Below are positions 25,289 through 34,456 of a stretch of DNA of 64,000 nucleotides, piece by piece. The stretch covers positions 1 through 64,000 of the forward strand of contig JAEWXO010000093.1 of NCBI GenBank assembly GCA_023458875.1, read 5' to 3'. Position numbers and translations under genes: made by a program. Under the pieces are notes generated by a model, which was not told the origin of the DNA, searched no databases, and saw nothing but the letters and a program-made list of their open reading frames with translations. The DNA is from Bacillota bacterium (GTDB taxonomy: Bacteria > Bacillota > Clostridia > Oscillospirales > Ruminococcaceae). The first letter of the stretch is position 1; every line of letters starts with the position of its first letter.

Positions 25289-26371
25289 TTAATCTCCGAA
25301 CGATATTCCGAGATTTTTTGACGTTTTAACTATCTGGTCCTTAGGATCAACAAACTTTGTAAGCCCGGCAATATCTTCAAGCTTATTTGCTGTTACCTTT
25401 GAATTTACCATTGCAACTGTCTTGCCGTAATCTCCGTCCTTAATAAGCTGGGCTGCATATACACCGAACTTTGTTGCAAGTATTCTGTCATATGCTGACG
25501 GTGTGCCTCCCCTGAGCATATGTCCCGGAACGCACACTCTTGTGTCTGTTCCTGTCGCAGCCTGAATCTGAGCTGCAATTCTGTTTGTTGCGGTTATTTC
25601 TCCGGCATCCTGACGTTTTTTTAATCTTTCCTTTTTCTTCATTCCTGCTTCATCAACGTCAAGGGCACCTTCTGCAACCGCAATGATTGAAAATCCCTTT
25701 CCTGTTTCAGCACGCTTTATGACTGCTTCTATTACATTATCAATTTTATACGGTATCTCAGGGATAAGTATTACATCAGCACCCCCTGCTATACCAGCAT
25801 TTATTGTAAGCCATCCTGCTTTGTTGCCCATTATTTCACATATAAGTATTCTTGAATGGCTTGCGGCAGTTGTATGCAGACGGTCTATGGCATCTGTCGC
25901 TATATCTACAGCTGTATGAAAACCAAACGTCACATCTGTTCCGTATATATCGTTGTCTATTGTTTTTGGAAGACCTATTATATTGAGTCCCTCGTCGGCA
26001 AGCAGCTTTGATGTTTTATGAGTGCCATTACCTCCAAGAGTAAGAAGGCAGTCAAGCTTCTGCTTTTTATAGGTTTCCTTCATGTTTTTTACTTTATCGA
26101 CATTGTCCTCGCCAATGACCTTCATCATTTTAAACGGCTGTCTTTTGGTTCCGAGTATTGTTCCGCCCTGGGTTAAAATACCTGAAAAATCAGACGGTTC
26201 CATATCTCTGGCAATGTTATTGATAAGTCCGTAATATCCTTCAGAGATACCCACCATCTGAACATTATCTTCTCCAAGCATTTCAAAGCATGCTTTGGCT
26301 ACTCCCCTTATAGTAGCATTCAGTCCCGGACAATCTCCGCCGCTTGTCAGTATGCCTATTCTTTTTTTCAT
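25289..26371 (-). CDS. pfkA: 6-phosphofructokinase, atypical donor-site residues
   Basis: It phosphorylates fructose 6-phosphate in glycolysis. The 360-aa enzyme has GILTSGGDCPGLNATIRG at the start, PKTIDNDIYGTDVTFG with the catalytic aspartates, and IMGNKAGWL. At the positions corresponding to E. coli 103, 104 and 124 it has Asn, Gly and Lys: the Gly favours ATP, the Lys is typical of pyrophosphate enzymes, and the Asn replaces the magnesium-binding Asp. Donor specificity is therefore not certain. The ATG at 26371 is chosen; the frame is open 12 codons further upstream. It converges on the rnf operon. Confidence 0.9.
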   Translation of the reverse strand: MKKRIGILTSGGDCPGLNATIRGVAKACFEMLGEDNVQMVGISEGYYGLINNIARDMEPSDFSGILTQGGTILGTKRQPFKMMKVIGEDNVDKVKNMKETYKKQKLDCLLTLGGNGTHKTSKLLADEGLNIIGLPKTIDNDIYGTDVTFGFHTAVDIATDAIDRLHTTAASHSRILICEIMGNKAGWLTINAGIAGGADVILIPEIPYKIDNVIEAVIKRAETGKGFSIIAVAEGALDVDEAGMKKKERLKKRQDAGEITATNRIAAQIQAATGTDTRVCVPGHMLRGGTPSAYDRILATKFGVYAAQLIKDGDYGKTVAMVNSKVTANKLEDIAGLTKFVDPKDQIVKTSKNLGISFGD

Positions 26372-26435
26372 AATTATATCCCCATTCTTATGCCGTTTTA
26401 CCGGCAAAATTTTTTATAAACCCAAAAGCTTAGTA

Positions 26436-28694
26436 TCAGACATATCCATGTTCCATACTTTTCTGAAGGTATGCTGTAAGTTCGATTGCTCTCATCGGCT
26501 TTCCGAATAAAAATCCCTGTGCATAATCACAGCCTAATTTCTCAAGTATTTCAATTTGCCCGATTGTCTCGGTACCCTCAGCTATAGTTTCTATTTTTTT
26601 CGATTTTGCAATTTTTATTACAGCGGAAACTATCTCCTGTGCAACAAGATCATCTTCAAGCAGCATAATAAATGAACGGTCAAGCTTGAGCAGACTTATA
26701 GGCATTTTCTGGATGTAACTTAACGAAGAGTATCCTGTTCCGAAATCGTCCATTGCAAGCTTTAGTCCCATATCGCGCAGTTCCTGCATCTGCTGAACCG
26801 CAAAATCAATATCTTTCATAGCAAGAGATTCAGTGAGTTCTATTTCAAGCCACTCAGGAGAAAGCTCTGTTTTTGACAATATATCCGAAATATACTGTTT
26901 AACATTTTTCTGATAAAAATCCTCTGATGTAAGATTTATTGACATTACTATATCAGGAAGCCCCATATCCTGCCATATCTTGTTCTGCTTGCATGCCTCA
27001 TGCATTACATACTCACCTATTTTTGTAATAAGGTGTGAATTTTCTGCAACAGGAACAAATTTACTAGGAGGTATTACCTCACCGTCAGGCTTTACCCATC
27101 TGATAAGTGCTTCTACACCCATTATTTTTTTGGTTGTAAGAGAAATTTTAGGCTGGTAATAAAGCTCCATTTCACCTGCTTCGATTGCGTCAGCCAATGA
27201 TTTTTCAAGTGCTGTACCTTTTATAATTGCATCATGGACTGTAGAATCATAACCTATGACTGCTCTTCTCTTTTCACCGGTTGACAACGCAAATTCAGCA
27301 CGCTCAAAAACTGTAGCAAAGTCAGGACCATCATCAGGCATTCTTGAATATCCTGCGGAACATGAAAGAGACTGCTTAAACATATGTTCATTTTCCATAT
27401 GTGAAAACTCACTCTGTATCTCCTTTACAAGCATTTCAGGAAATTTTGAATTGCCATAATCCTGAATGATAAGAACAAAATTATCTCCGCCTATCCTTGC
27501 CGCAAACCCGCTTTTCATTTTTTTCTTGTTTAATATTTCGGCAAAATCCTTTAATGTTTGATTGCCGTTGTTATAACCGCATGTATCATTTATTATATGG
27601 AATCTGTCTATATCAAATACTATAACCAGATATGACATTTTTAATATTTTACAGCATTCATATATCTCCTGACCATTTATCATAAGCTTATTTCTGTTGA
27701 AAAGGCCTGTCGTATCATCGATATATGCCATGCGTTCAATAAGCATGTCCTTGTCTTTTTCTTTTGAAATGTCTATTATTGCGCCGCCTATTACCGGCAT
27801 TCCGTAAGTACCCGTATGAATATTTTTATACCGGAATGAATACCATCTGTACTGGCCGTCAGCTGAAAGTATACGTATATCCATACTATGCGTATGTGAA
27901 TCGTTAATATTCTTATCTGCAGCTGTTTTAAGGTACGTTTCAAATAAAATACGCTCATCATAGTGAATAAGCTTTACAAAATCATCAATTTTAATTTTAT
28001 CTTCTGTTAAGCCTAACATTTTTTTGAGTTCATTGGAAACATGGAAAGATTCATAACAATGTTCATTAAGAATGATTCCTATTTCTGAAAGCTCCATGGC
28101 AAGAGAATGCCTTCTTTCAGATGACGCCAGCGAATTGTTTGTAATGTTAAGCTGCTGGCGGATTATTTTATTTTCAGTAACATCAAACCCTATAGAAATT
28201 ATGTACTGGCCATCATTTCCCATCAGCAGTATAGAACTGCTCCACGCTATATAAATGATTTTGTCGTTAATCTTCATTGAAAGTTCCTTAACGGCACTTG
28301 AAAGCATCATTTCAGGAAGAGTCTGTGATATAAAGCCCTGAGGAAATATTATATCAATAAGCTCCCTGTTACTTAGACCAGCCAGCGTATCTCCGATAAC
28401 GTCTTTAAGTTTATCATTTACAATTACACTTTCTTTATCCCCGGTCCATATTACAACATATGCATTTACAATATTAATCAGTTTGATTATTCTTGATTTA
28501 TTTATCTCTGCTGCCTGTCTGTCATATTTTTTCTGGCTGATTCCGTTAATTATAAAAAATAATAGTATAAACAGTGCAAAAAGCGCAAATATATATGTGG
28601 AAAGATTTTTGCATATTACAGCTATTATAATCATAACGGATGAAAACAAGATATAGACTGCTCCCATTATAAGGAAATTAATGTTTATTTTCAA
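26436..28694 (-). CDS. PAS-GGDEF-EAL cyclic di-GMP protein with degenerate GGDEF
   Basis: A 752-aa membrane signalling protein. Two membrane segments lie at about residues 5-48. Two PAS regions follow (about 65-190 and 195-310), then a GGDEF domain (about 325-490) whose active-site motif reads GGDNF, which suggests loss of cyclase activity. The EAL domain (about 500-740) has its catalytic residues: GVEALIRWV, the Asn in MSINLTSEDF, DDFGTGYSSL, the Lys in LLKLDRSF and the Glu in IAEGTETIGQ. It is probably a c-di-GMP phosphodiesterase regulated by the GGDEF part. The start is TTG at 28694 after CGGGAG. Confidence 0.9.
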   Translation of the reverse strand: MKININFLIMGAVYILFSSVMIIIAVICKNLSTYIFALFALFILLFFIINGISQKKYDRQAAEINKSRIIKLINIVNAYVVIWTGDKESVIVNDKLKDVIGDTLAGLSNRELIDIIFPQGFISQTLPEMMLSSAVKELSMKINDKIIYIAWSSSILLMGNDGQYIISIGFDVTENKIIRQQLNITNNSLASSERRHSLAMELSEIGIILNEHCYESFHVSNELKKMLGLTEDKIKIDDFVKLIHYDERILFETYLKTAADKNINDSHTHSMDIRILSADGQYRWYSFRYKNIHTGTYGMPVIGGAIIDISKEKDKDMLIERMAYIDDTTGLFNRNKLMINGQEIYECCKILKMSYLVIVFDIDRFHIINDTCGYNNGNQTLKDFAEILNKKKMKSGFAARIGGDNFVLIIQDYGNSKFPEMLVKEIQSEFSHMENEHMFKQSLSCSAGYSRMPDDGPDFATVFERAEFALSTGEKRRAVIGYDSTVHDAIIKGTALEKSLADAIEAGEMELYYQPKISLTTKKIMGVEALIRWVKPDGEVIPPSKFVPVAENSHLITKIGEYVMHEACKQNKIWQDMGLPDIVMSINLTSEDFYQKNVKQYISDILSKTELSPEWLEIELTESLAMKDIDFAVQQMQELRDMGLKLAMDDFGTGYSSLSYIQKMPISLLKLDRSFIMLLEDDLVAQEIVSAVIKIAKSKKIETIAEGTETIGQIEILEKLGCDYAQGFLFGKPMRAIELTAYLQKSMEHGYV

Positions 28695-28963
28695 TTTATG
28701 CTCCCGAATTTATAAATATTATACATTTAGTAATTTTTATATTTTTCATTTTAATTATAGCAAAAATAATCCCAGATTGTCAACGATAATTGCCGAAAAC
28801 GAAAATTATTTTAGTATAATCTTTTTTTATATAATTATTACTCTTTATTTACCTGATTTTTCTCCTGATTTCACAAAATATTCACAAATTTATTGTACAA
28901 TATCTTTTATTAAAGCAGTATTTTTTTACCGCTTATATAAATAAAAAATAAAGGGGTAATCCT

Positions 28964-29641
28964 ATGAACAGAATATTGGTAGTCGATGATGAAGCAAATA
29001 TAAGACTTGTTGTCAAAGAATACGCCGAATTTGAAGGATATGAAGTACAGGAAGCTGAAAACGGAATGCAGGCAATAGAAATGGTTAAAAATTCTGATTT
29101 TGATGTTATAATCATGGATGTAATGATGCCTAAGCTTGATGGATATTCGGCATGCAAGGAGATTAAAAAAATTAAAAATATCCCTGTAATCATGCTTTCT
29201 GCAAGAGGAGAAGAATATGATAAGTTATTTGGTTTTGAAATAGGCATAGATGATTATGTAGTAAAGCCCTTTTCTCCAAAAGAACTTATGGCAAGGATAA
29301 AAGTTGTTTCAAAACGATGCAACCCTGCTGAATCCCAGGCTTCCTCTGACAGATATAAATATGAAGGTCTTGAAATAGATATGGCAGGCCGTGAGGTATA
29401 TGTAAACGGAGTAAAAGCATCCATGACTCCAAAAGAATACGATCTTCTTTTCTTCCTTGTTAAAAACAACAACCTCGCCATGTCACGTGACAAGCTACTT
29501 GAAAGTGTATGGGGATATGACTTTTTCGGCGACGACAGAACAGTTGACACACATATAAAAATGCTCCGCAACAGTCTTGGTGAATACAGGAAATTCATAG
29601 TAACACTTCGTGGAATGGGGTATAAATTTGAAGCTAACTAA
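28964..29641 (+). CDS. OmpR-family response regulator
   Basis: A 225-aa regulator: receiver domain with VVDDEAN, phospho-Asp in VIIMDVMMPKLDG, VIMLSARG and VVKPFS, then a winged-helix domain ending TLRGMGYKFEAN. It overlaps the kinase gene that follows. Target genes are not evident from the neighbourhood. The 269-base gap before it (28695-28963) is shared with the divergent GGDEF-EAL gene and shows no clear promoter. Confidence 0.93.
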   Translation: MNRILVVDDEANIRLVVKEYAEFEGYEVQEAENGMQAIEMVKNSDFDVIIMDVMMPKLDGYSACKEIKKIKNIPVIMLSARGEEYDKLFGFEIGIDDYVVKPFSPKELMARIKVVSKRCNPAESQASSDRYKYEGLEIDMAGREVYVNGVKASMTPKEYDLLFFLVKNNNLAMSRDKLLESVWGYDFFGDDRTVDTHIKMLRNSLGEYRKFIVTLRGMGYKFEAN

Positions 29642-31076
29642 AAGCATCAGATTTCATATATGGCTTAATTTTATCTTTTTTGTATTATGTGTTACTGTCC
29701 TACTATGGATTTTCCAGATAGCCTTTCTGCAGAATTTTTATGAAAAGCTTCGTACGAATACAATCGAAGAAACAGCTCATAGCATGACACGCTCGTATTC
29801 AGAGACAAATACTACAGACGAAAAAACCTTTAATACACTTATGGAAAAGTTTGATTCAACAGCAATAGAAAATGACTTTACTTATATTATTACTGACCCA
29901 ACTATTTCATATATAAAACACTGTAATGACCAGTCTTTAATAAGCAACACGTTTCATTTAAGAGAGCAGCTTGATTTTCTTGCAAGGAACGCAATACTTA
30001 AAAACGGATATTTTATTACAAGTGAACAGGGCCCGACAGCAAACAGTGAAGCTTTAGTCATCTGTACTGTTTTAAAAGACAAGAAAGGAAATACGGATTC
30101 TTATCTTATAATAAAATCAATAATAACACCTGTAAATTCGACAATCGTTATTTTAAAACAGAACACGTACTGGATAACTGCCATTCTTATAATTATTGCT
30201 CTTGTTCTGTCTTTTTTCATTTCAAAGAGCATTGTAAGGCCTATTCTCAGAATAACCCGTTCCGCCGCCGGACTTGGTAAAGGTGAATATAACGTTGAAT
30301 TTGACGGAGGAAAATTCATTGAAACGCAGCAGCTTGCAAAAACACTTAATTATGCATCCTCTGAAATATCAAAGGTTGATGAGCTGCAGCATGATCTGAT
30401 TGCCAATGTTTCTCATGATCTTCGTACTCCTCTGACAATGATAAAAGCATATGCAGAAATGATTCGTGATCTGTCAGGTCCGAAAAAAGAAAAACGTGAA
30501 GAGCATCTGAAAATAATCATAGATGAGACTGACAGACTTGCATTGCTTGTAAATGACATGCTTGATCTTTCAAAGCTTGAAAAAGGCGGACAGTCACTCA
30601 ACTACACAAGCTTTGATATAAATTCAAAGCTTCACGATATAATAACAAGATATAAGGGAATCTCCAATGTTATGGGATATACAATAAACTTTAACGACGA
30701 CACACCGGTAATAGTAAAATGTGATATTGTAAAAATAGAACAGGTAATTTATAACCTGATAAATAATGCAATTAATTATACGGGTGACGACAAGCAGGTA
30801 TATGTAACACAGACAATTGAAGATAATTTCGTAAAAATAACCGTTTCGGATACGGGAAAAGGAATTTCTGAAGATAACATTCATCAGATTTTCGACAAAT
30901 ACTACAGATGTGAAAAAACAAGACGTGAGGTTATCGGAACAGGACTTGGACTATCGATTGTAAAAGCTATTTTACAAAAACACAACTTCCCTTTCGGAGT
31001 TCAGAGCACTGTAGGTGTCGGAACCTCATTCTGGTTCAAAATAAAGAGAGATAATGAGACAATATGCATAAAATAA
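29628..31076 (+). CDS. HAMP-containing sensor histidine kinase
   Basis: A 482-aa kinase partnering the regulator just upstream. Two membrane segments (about residues 9-30 and 180-200) flank an extracellular sensor of about 145 residues. A HAMP domain follows, then the phospho-acceptor motif IANVSHDLRTPLTMIKAYAE and the ATP site with NLINNAINYTG, VSDTGKGIS and GTGLGLSIVKAI. I favour TTG 29628 as the start, because GGGG lies seven bases upstream within the end of the regulator gene; the frame is open from a GTG at 29610. Confidence 0.92.
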   Translation: MKLTKSIRFHIWLNFIFFVLCVTVLLWIFQIAFLQNFYEKLRTNTIEETAHSMTRSYSETNTTDEKTFNTLMEKFDSTAIENDFTYIITDPTISYIKHCNDQSLISNTFHLREQLDFLARNAILKNGYFITSEQGPTANSEALVICTVLKDKKGNTDSYLIIKSIITPVNSTIVILKQNTYWITAILIIIALVLSFFISKSIVRPILRITRSAAGLGKGEYNVEFDGGKFIETQQLAKTLNYASSEISKVDELQHDLIANVSHDLRTPLTMIKAYAEMIRDLSGPKKEKREEHLKIIIDETDRLALLVNDMLDLSKLEKGGQSLNYTSFDINSKLHDIITRYKGISNVMGYTINFNDDTPVIVKCDIVKIEQVIYNLINNAINYTGDDKQVYVTQTIEDNFVKITVSDTGKGISEDNIHQIFDKYYRCEKTRREVIGTGLGLSIVKAILQKHNFPFGVQSTVGVGTSFWFKIKRDNETICIK

Positions 31077-31167
31077 GCTTTTATTTTCGCCTCATATTAT
31101 ATGTGTTTAACATATTTGAGTTTTTCAAGCTTTTTTTTAAAAATTTTCACACAATCTTCACATTTGA

Positions 31168-31326
31168 GTTTTATAATATAGACATACTCAATGAGGCGTT
31201 CAAGGAACCCTGTTAATTTGAGTTGTTTATTCATGGTATTTTACGTTTACCCCAACGTAGAATATAAATCCCCAATAATCCCTATATCATAACTAAAAGT
31301 ATCCCTTTCGAGGGATACTTTTAGTT
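31168..31326 (+). ncRNA. Candidate small RNA ending in a UUCG hairpin
   Basis: A TATAAT box begins near 31168 and is followed by a 150-base stretch with no open frame. It holds a hairpin of about 11 pairs (TATTTTACGTT with AACGTAGAATA, one G-U) and ends in a 16-pair perfect stem with a TTCG loop at 31291-31326. The 5' part, TGAGGCGTTCAAGG, vaguely recalls the start of 6S RNA. There is no proof of transcription and no recognised family. Together with the terminator at 31353-31393 it fills the 316-base gap 31077-31392. Confidence 0.35.
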
Positions 31327-31352
31327 AACATACTTTTTAGATTTCCTCTATT

Positions 31353-31393
31353 AAATAAAACGGATACGATTTTTACTCGTATCCGTTTTATTT
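31353..31393. terminator. 17-pair terminator between convergent genes
   Basis: 31353-31369 and 31377-31393 form a perfect 17-pair stem around a seven-base loop, with A and T runs at the outer ends, usable from both strands. It touches the stop codon of the minus-strand gene. Confidence 0.75.
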
Positions 31394-32181
31394 TATCTAA
31401 GAAATTTTTCTTTTCTTTTTGTTTTGGCAAAAAAATCATACGCCCGTTCCTTTTTTAAGGCATCTGAAGATTTGAACCTGACTTCATTATTAACAAGAAG
31501 TATGTCCTCACCCTGTTCATTCTGAGTCCATTCAATCTGGATATCAAGATTGTTTTGTCTGACATTGTAAACTATTCTCTGATATCCTTTTTCAACAAAT
31601 GTTATATTGTCATATACAATGTCAAACTTGTTAGGCTCAACAATAACCTTTGTTGTTCCCTTTGATGTATCAGTTATATCAAGGACATAGCAGCGATATG
31701 TCTGTGTCTTTGAAACAGCTTCAGCCTTCACAACATCAATTGTATGTCCCGAGAAAATCGATACATACAGGTAATATGCCAGTATAGATATTATGTACAG
31801 TAACAGATATATGGTACCGATTATCGTCTTAAGGCCTTCTCCTGCCCCACTGAAAAAGAAAATCAGAATTGTAATTATTCCCAGCGGTATTAGTAAAACA
31901 AGATTTTCCTTGCTGTAAAAAAGTATCAGTACCGGCAGATAAAGCAACAGCCCAAACAATCCAACCACTGAAGTGACAACCTGTTTTCTGGTGTAGAGCA
32001 TTACACCACCGAATACAATTGAAAGAAAAATCACCATAACCACAAATGATTTCATGTTGGTTATTTTAATTTCATAGTATAGCGATGTGTAAGTCAGAAA
32101 GAACAGTAAACCGCCATAGGCTATGCTCAGCAGGGAAAGTATTCTTTTTGCCCATATCGTTATATTTTTTTTCTCCGACAA
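31393..32181 (-). CDS. Integral membrane protein with soluble C-terminus, unknown function
   Basis: I do not recognise this 262-aa protein. It has about five hydrophobic segments in residues 12-145 (two pairs of closely spaced helices, then FFFSGAGEGLKTIIGTIYLLLYIISILAYYLYV) and a soluble beta-rich domain of about 110 residues at the C-terminus that ends in a basic tail (KTKRKEKFLR). The start is TTG at 32181 with TAGGAGG upstream. It lies alone between a two-component system and the trp leader. Confidence 0.6.
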   Translation of the reverse strand: MSEKKNITIWAKRILSLLSIAYGGLLFFLTYTSLYYEIKITNMKSFVVMVIFLSIVFGGVMLYTRKQVVTSVVGLFGLLLYLPVLILFYSKENLVLLIPLGIITILIFFFSGAGEGLKTIIGTIYLLLYIISILAYYLYVSIFSGHTIDVVKAEAVSKTQTYRCYVLDITDTSKGTTKVIVEPNKFDIVYDNITFVEKGYQRIVYNVRQNNLDIQIEWTQNEQGEDILLVNNEVRFKSSDALKKERAYDFFAKTKRKEKFLR

Positions 32182-32359
32182 ACGTATTCCTCCTATTTAT
32201 TTCCAAAATTTAGTTGTATAATTAACCATAAGCTTTTATAATTATATCATTTTATACTTTCAGTTACAATACCTTTAGTAAAAATATTAGAACAAATATT
32301 TCAAAATATTGTTCAATATATTTCAATCCAGAAATTTGAGAAATTTTTTTTGAAAAGTA

Positions 32360-32388
32360 TTGACAAATATATTTTAACATCATATAAT
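32360..32388 (+). promoter_or_regulatory. Promoter of the trp operon
   Basis: TTGACA (32360-32365) and TATAAT (32383-32388) are 17 bases apart, a near-consensus promoter. Transcription should start near 32395, at the head of the T-box leader. Confidence 0.8.
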
Positions 32389-32394
32389 AATAAT

Positions 32395-32706
32395 AGCATA
32401 AGTTATCAGAACACAATTGAATATTTCTAAATTCTATGAACAAAAGTAAGTAGTATGCAAAACGGTCTTTCAGAGAGTCTGACACTGGTGTGAGTCAGGC
32501 AGATACGCTGTCATGCGAATGGATTTGTGAGAAGCCTGGTGAAATTTTTTTAAAAGTATCCGGTGCCGTGGACTTCACGTTACAGAAGTAGGATATTGAT
32601 GTATTTATATACTGCGTATCTGATAAAGGAAGCTTTTTAAGCTTTGAATTTGGGTGGCACCACGATGTCTATCGTCCCTTTACCGAGGGATGGTAGGCAT
32701 TTTTTG
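32395..32706 (+). promoter_or_regulatory. Tryptophan T-box leader
   Basis: T-boxes read uncharged tRNA directly. The T-box sequence TTTGGGTGGCACCACGA (from about 32648) lies just before a 15-pair terminator (32665-32679 with 32686-32700) followed by a T run. Upstream, stem I begins with AGAGAGTC, and a likely specifier loop reads GAATGGATT with the codon TGG at 32520-32522, which would bind tRNA-Trp. When tRNA-Trp is uncharged, its CCA end pairs with the T-box bulge TGGC and prevents termination, turning on trpE and the rest. Confidence 0.88.
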
Positions 32707-32755
32707 TTGCCTGAAAAACCATATAAAATTACGAATTTATTGGGAGGTAATAATT

Positions 32756-34231
32756 ATGATGAATTTTTCCGTTGAAGAAATCAAAGAAAATTTAAAAAAA
32801 TACCAGATGGTTCCTGTATTTAGAGAAATATTTTCTGATACGCAAACACCTGTCAGAATTTATAATCAGCTGAGCCAGGGACACAAGAACACTTTTATTC
32901 TTGAAAGTGTTGACAATAATCAGAAATGGGGAAGATATTCATTCATAGGTATTGACCCGAAGCTTGAAATAGTAATAAAAGACCATACTGCAAAGATTAT
33001 ATGCGGAAATTCATCCGAGGCAAAGACGGTTGATGATCCGATACAGTTTATTTCAGACTATACAAAGAAAAACAAAATGCCAAAAATAGCAGATGCACCA
33101 GGTCTTATGGGAGGACTTGTCGGATATTTCGGGTATGACACAGTAAGATATATTGAAAATAAACTGACAGACACCCCCCATGACGATATCGGACTTGCGG
33201 ACTGCAATCTTTTTCTCTATGATGAAATAATAGCATTTGACCATCTAAGCAGTAAAATAATTATAATTGAAAACATAAGATCAGACTCCCCTGATACAGT
33301 TGAAAAACAGCTGGATAACATTGACAAGAGGGTAAATTACATCTGTGAAAAAATTTCATCAGAAACAGAAATATCAAACCACAACGAAAACACAGAACCG
33401 TCAGAAATTTCATCAAATATTGACAAGGACCAATTCTGCAGAACTGTAATGCAGGCAAAGGAGCATATCGTAAACGGTGATATATTCCAGATAGTTTTAT
33501 CACAGAGATTTGAAATATCAAATCCGCCCGACAGCTTCTGCGTCTACAGAATGCTTCGTTCATCAAACCCTTCACCGTATCTCTATTATTTTAAAAATCC
33601 TGATTACTGCATAGCAGGTGCATCCCCTGAAATGCTTGTAAATGTCAAGGACCGCATCGTTACCACAAAGCCAATAGCCGGTACAATGCCACGAGGAAAA
33701 AATGAGGACGAAGACAAAAAAAATGCAGAGAAGCTTATTTCAGACCAAAAGGAATGCTCCGAGCACACAATGCTTGTTGACCTCGGAAGAAATGATATAG
33801 GAAAAGTTTCAGAATACGGAAGCGTAGAGGTTTCTGATTTCATGCATATTGAACGCTATTCAAAGGTCATGCATATAGTTTCTGATGTTCACGGAAAATT
33901 AAGACCTGATAAAACATCCGTAGATGCCCTTATAGCAGTTATTCCTGCCGGTACACTTTCAGGTGCCCCTAAAGTACGTGCAATGGAGCTTATAGATAAA
34001 TTTGAAAAAAACAAGCGATGCCTGTACGGCGGCACAATAGGTTATCTGGGGTTTGACGGAAATGTCGACACATGTATAGCGATAAGAACCGTACTTTTTA
34101 AAAATGACAAAGCATACATTCAGGCCGGTGCAGGCATTGTTGCAGACTCAGATCCTGAAAAAGAATACGTTGAAATCCATAATAAAGCCTCAGCCATGAT
34201 AAATGCCGTAAAAGAAGCCGCAAAGCTGTAA
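32756..34231 (+). CDS. trpE: Anthranilate synthase component I
   Basis: It converts chorismate to anthranilate with ammonia delivered by TrpG. The 491-aa chorismate-binding protein has the signature strings FQIVLSQRFE, SPEMLVNVKDRIVTTKPIAGTMPRG, DQKECSEHTMLVDLGRNDIGKVS, IPAGTLSGAPKVRAMELI and IQAGAGIVADSDPEKEY. The N-terminal feedback site is visible near FILESVDNNQKWGRYSFIG, where the LLES-like motif binds tryptophan. The start ATG 32756 follows GGGAGG. A second ATG is adjacent. It is followed by an unusually long 225-base gap that holds repeat copy B. Confidence 0.96.
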   Translation: MMNFSVEEIKENLKKYQMVPVFREIFSDTQTPVRIYNQLSQGHKNTFILESVDNNQKWGRYSFIGIDPKLEIVIKDHTAKIICGNSSEAKTVDDPIQFISDYTKKNKMPKIADAPGLMGGLVGYFGYDTVRYIENKLTDTPHDDIGLADCNLFLYDEIIAFDHLSSKIIIIENIRSDSPDTVEKQLDNIDKRVNYICEKISSETEISNHNENTEPSEISSNIDKDQFCRTVMQAKEHIVNGDIFQIVLSQRFEISNPPDSFCVYRMLRSSNPSPYLYYFKNPDYCIAGASPEMLVNVKDRIVTTKPIAGTMPRGKNEDEDKKNAEKLISDQKECSEHTMLVDLGRNDIGKVSEYGSVEVSDFMHIERYSKVMHIVSDVHGKLRPDKTSVDALIAVIPAGTLSGAPKVRAMELIDKFEKNKRCLYGGTIGYLGFDGNVDTCIAIRTVLFKNDKAYIQAGAGIVADSDPEKEYVEIHNKASAMINAVKEAAKL

Positions 34232-34270
34232 AGTAAATTAATTACTGATTTATTAACATGTATCTGACTG

Positions 34271-34366
34271 TTACTGTTCAGCCATACCATAACAGTGATA
34301 CGGATATATAAGCGAAGTCCAGGCGGCCGCAAAGCCTGGTCGAATCCGCAGATTCGAAACCCCTGC
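34271..34366 (+). repeat. Dispersed intergenic hairpin repeat, copy B (inside the trp operon)
   Basis: This copy has the 5' part CTGTTCAGCCATACCATAA, the unit GCGAAGTCCAGGC, the first hairpin CCAGGC-ggccgcaaa-GCCTGG and the second hairpin TCGAATC-CGCA-GATTCGA. It lies between trpE and trpGD, an operon whose other junctions overlap or are very short. Confidence 0.8.
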
Positions 34367-34456
34367 TAAACTCGTAATGACTGGATATTAACATCCGACT
34401 TAACCATAATATAAAACCAATAAAATAACCCCACTTATTATTGAAAGGAAAAAATC

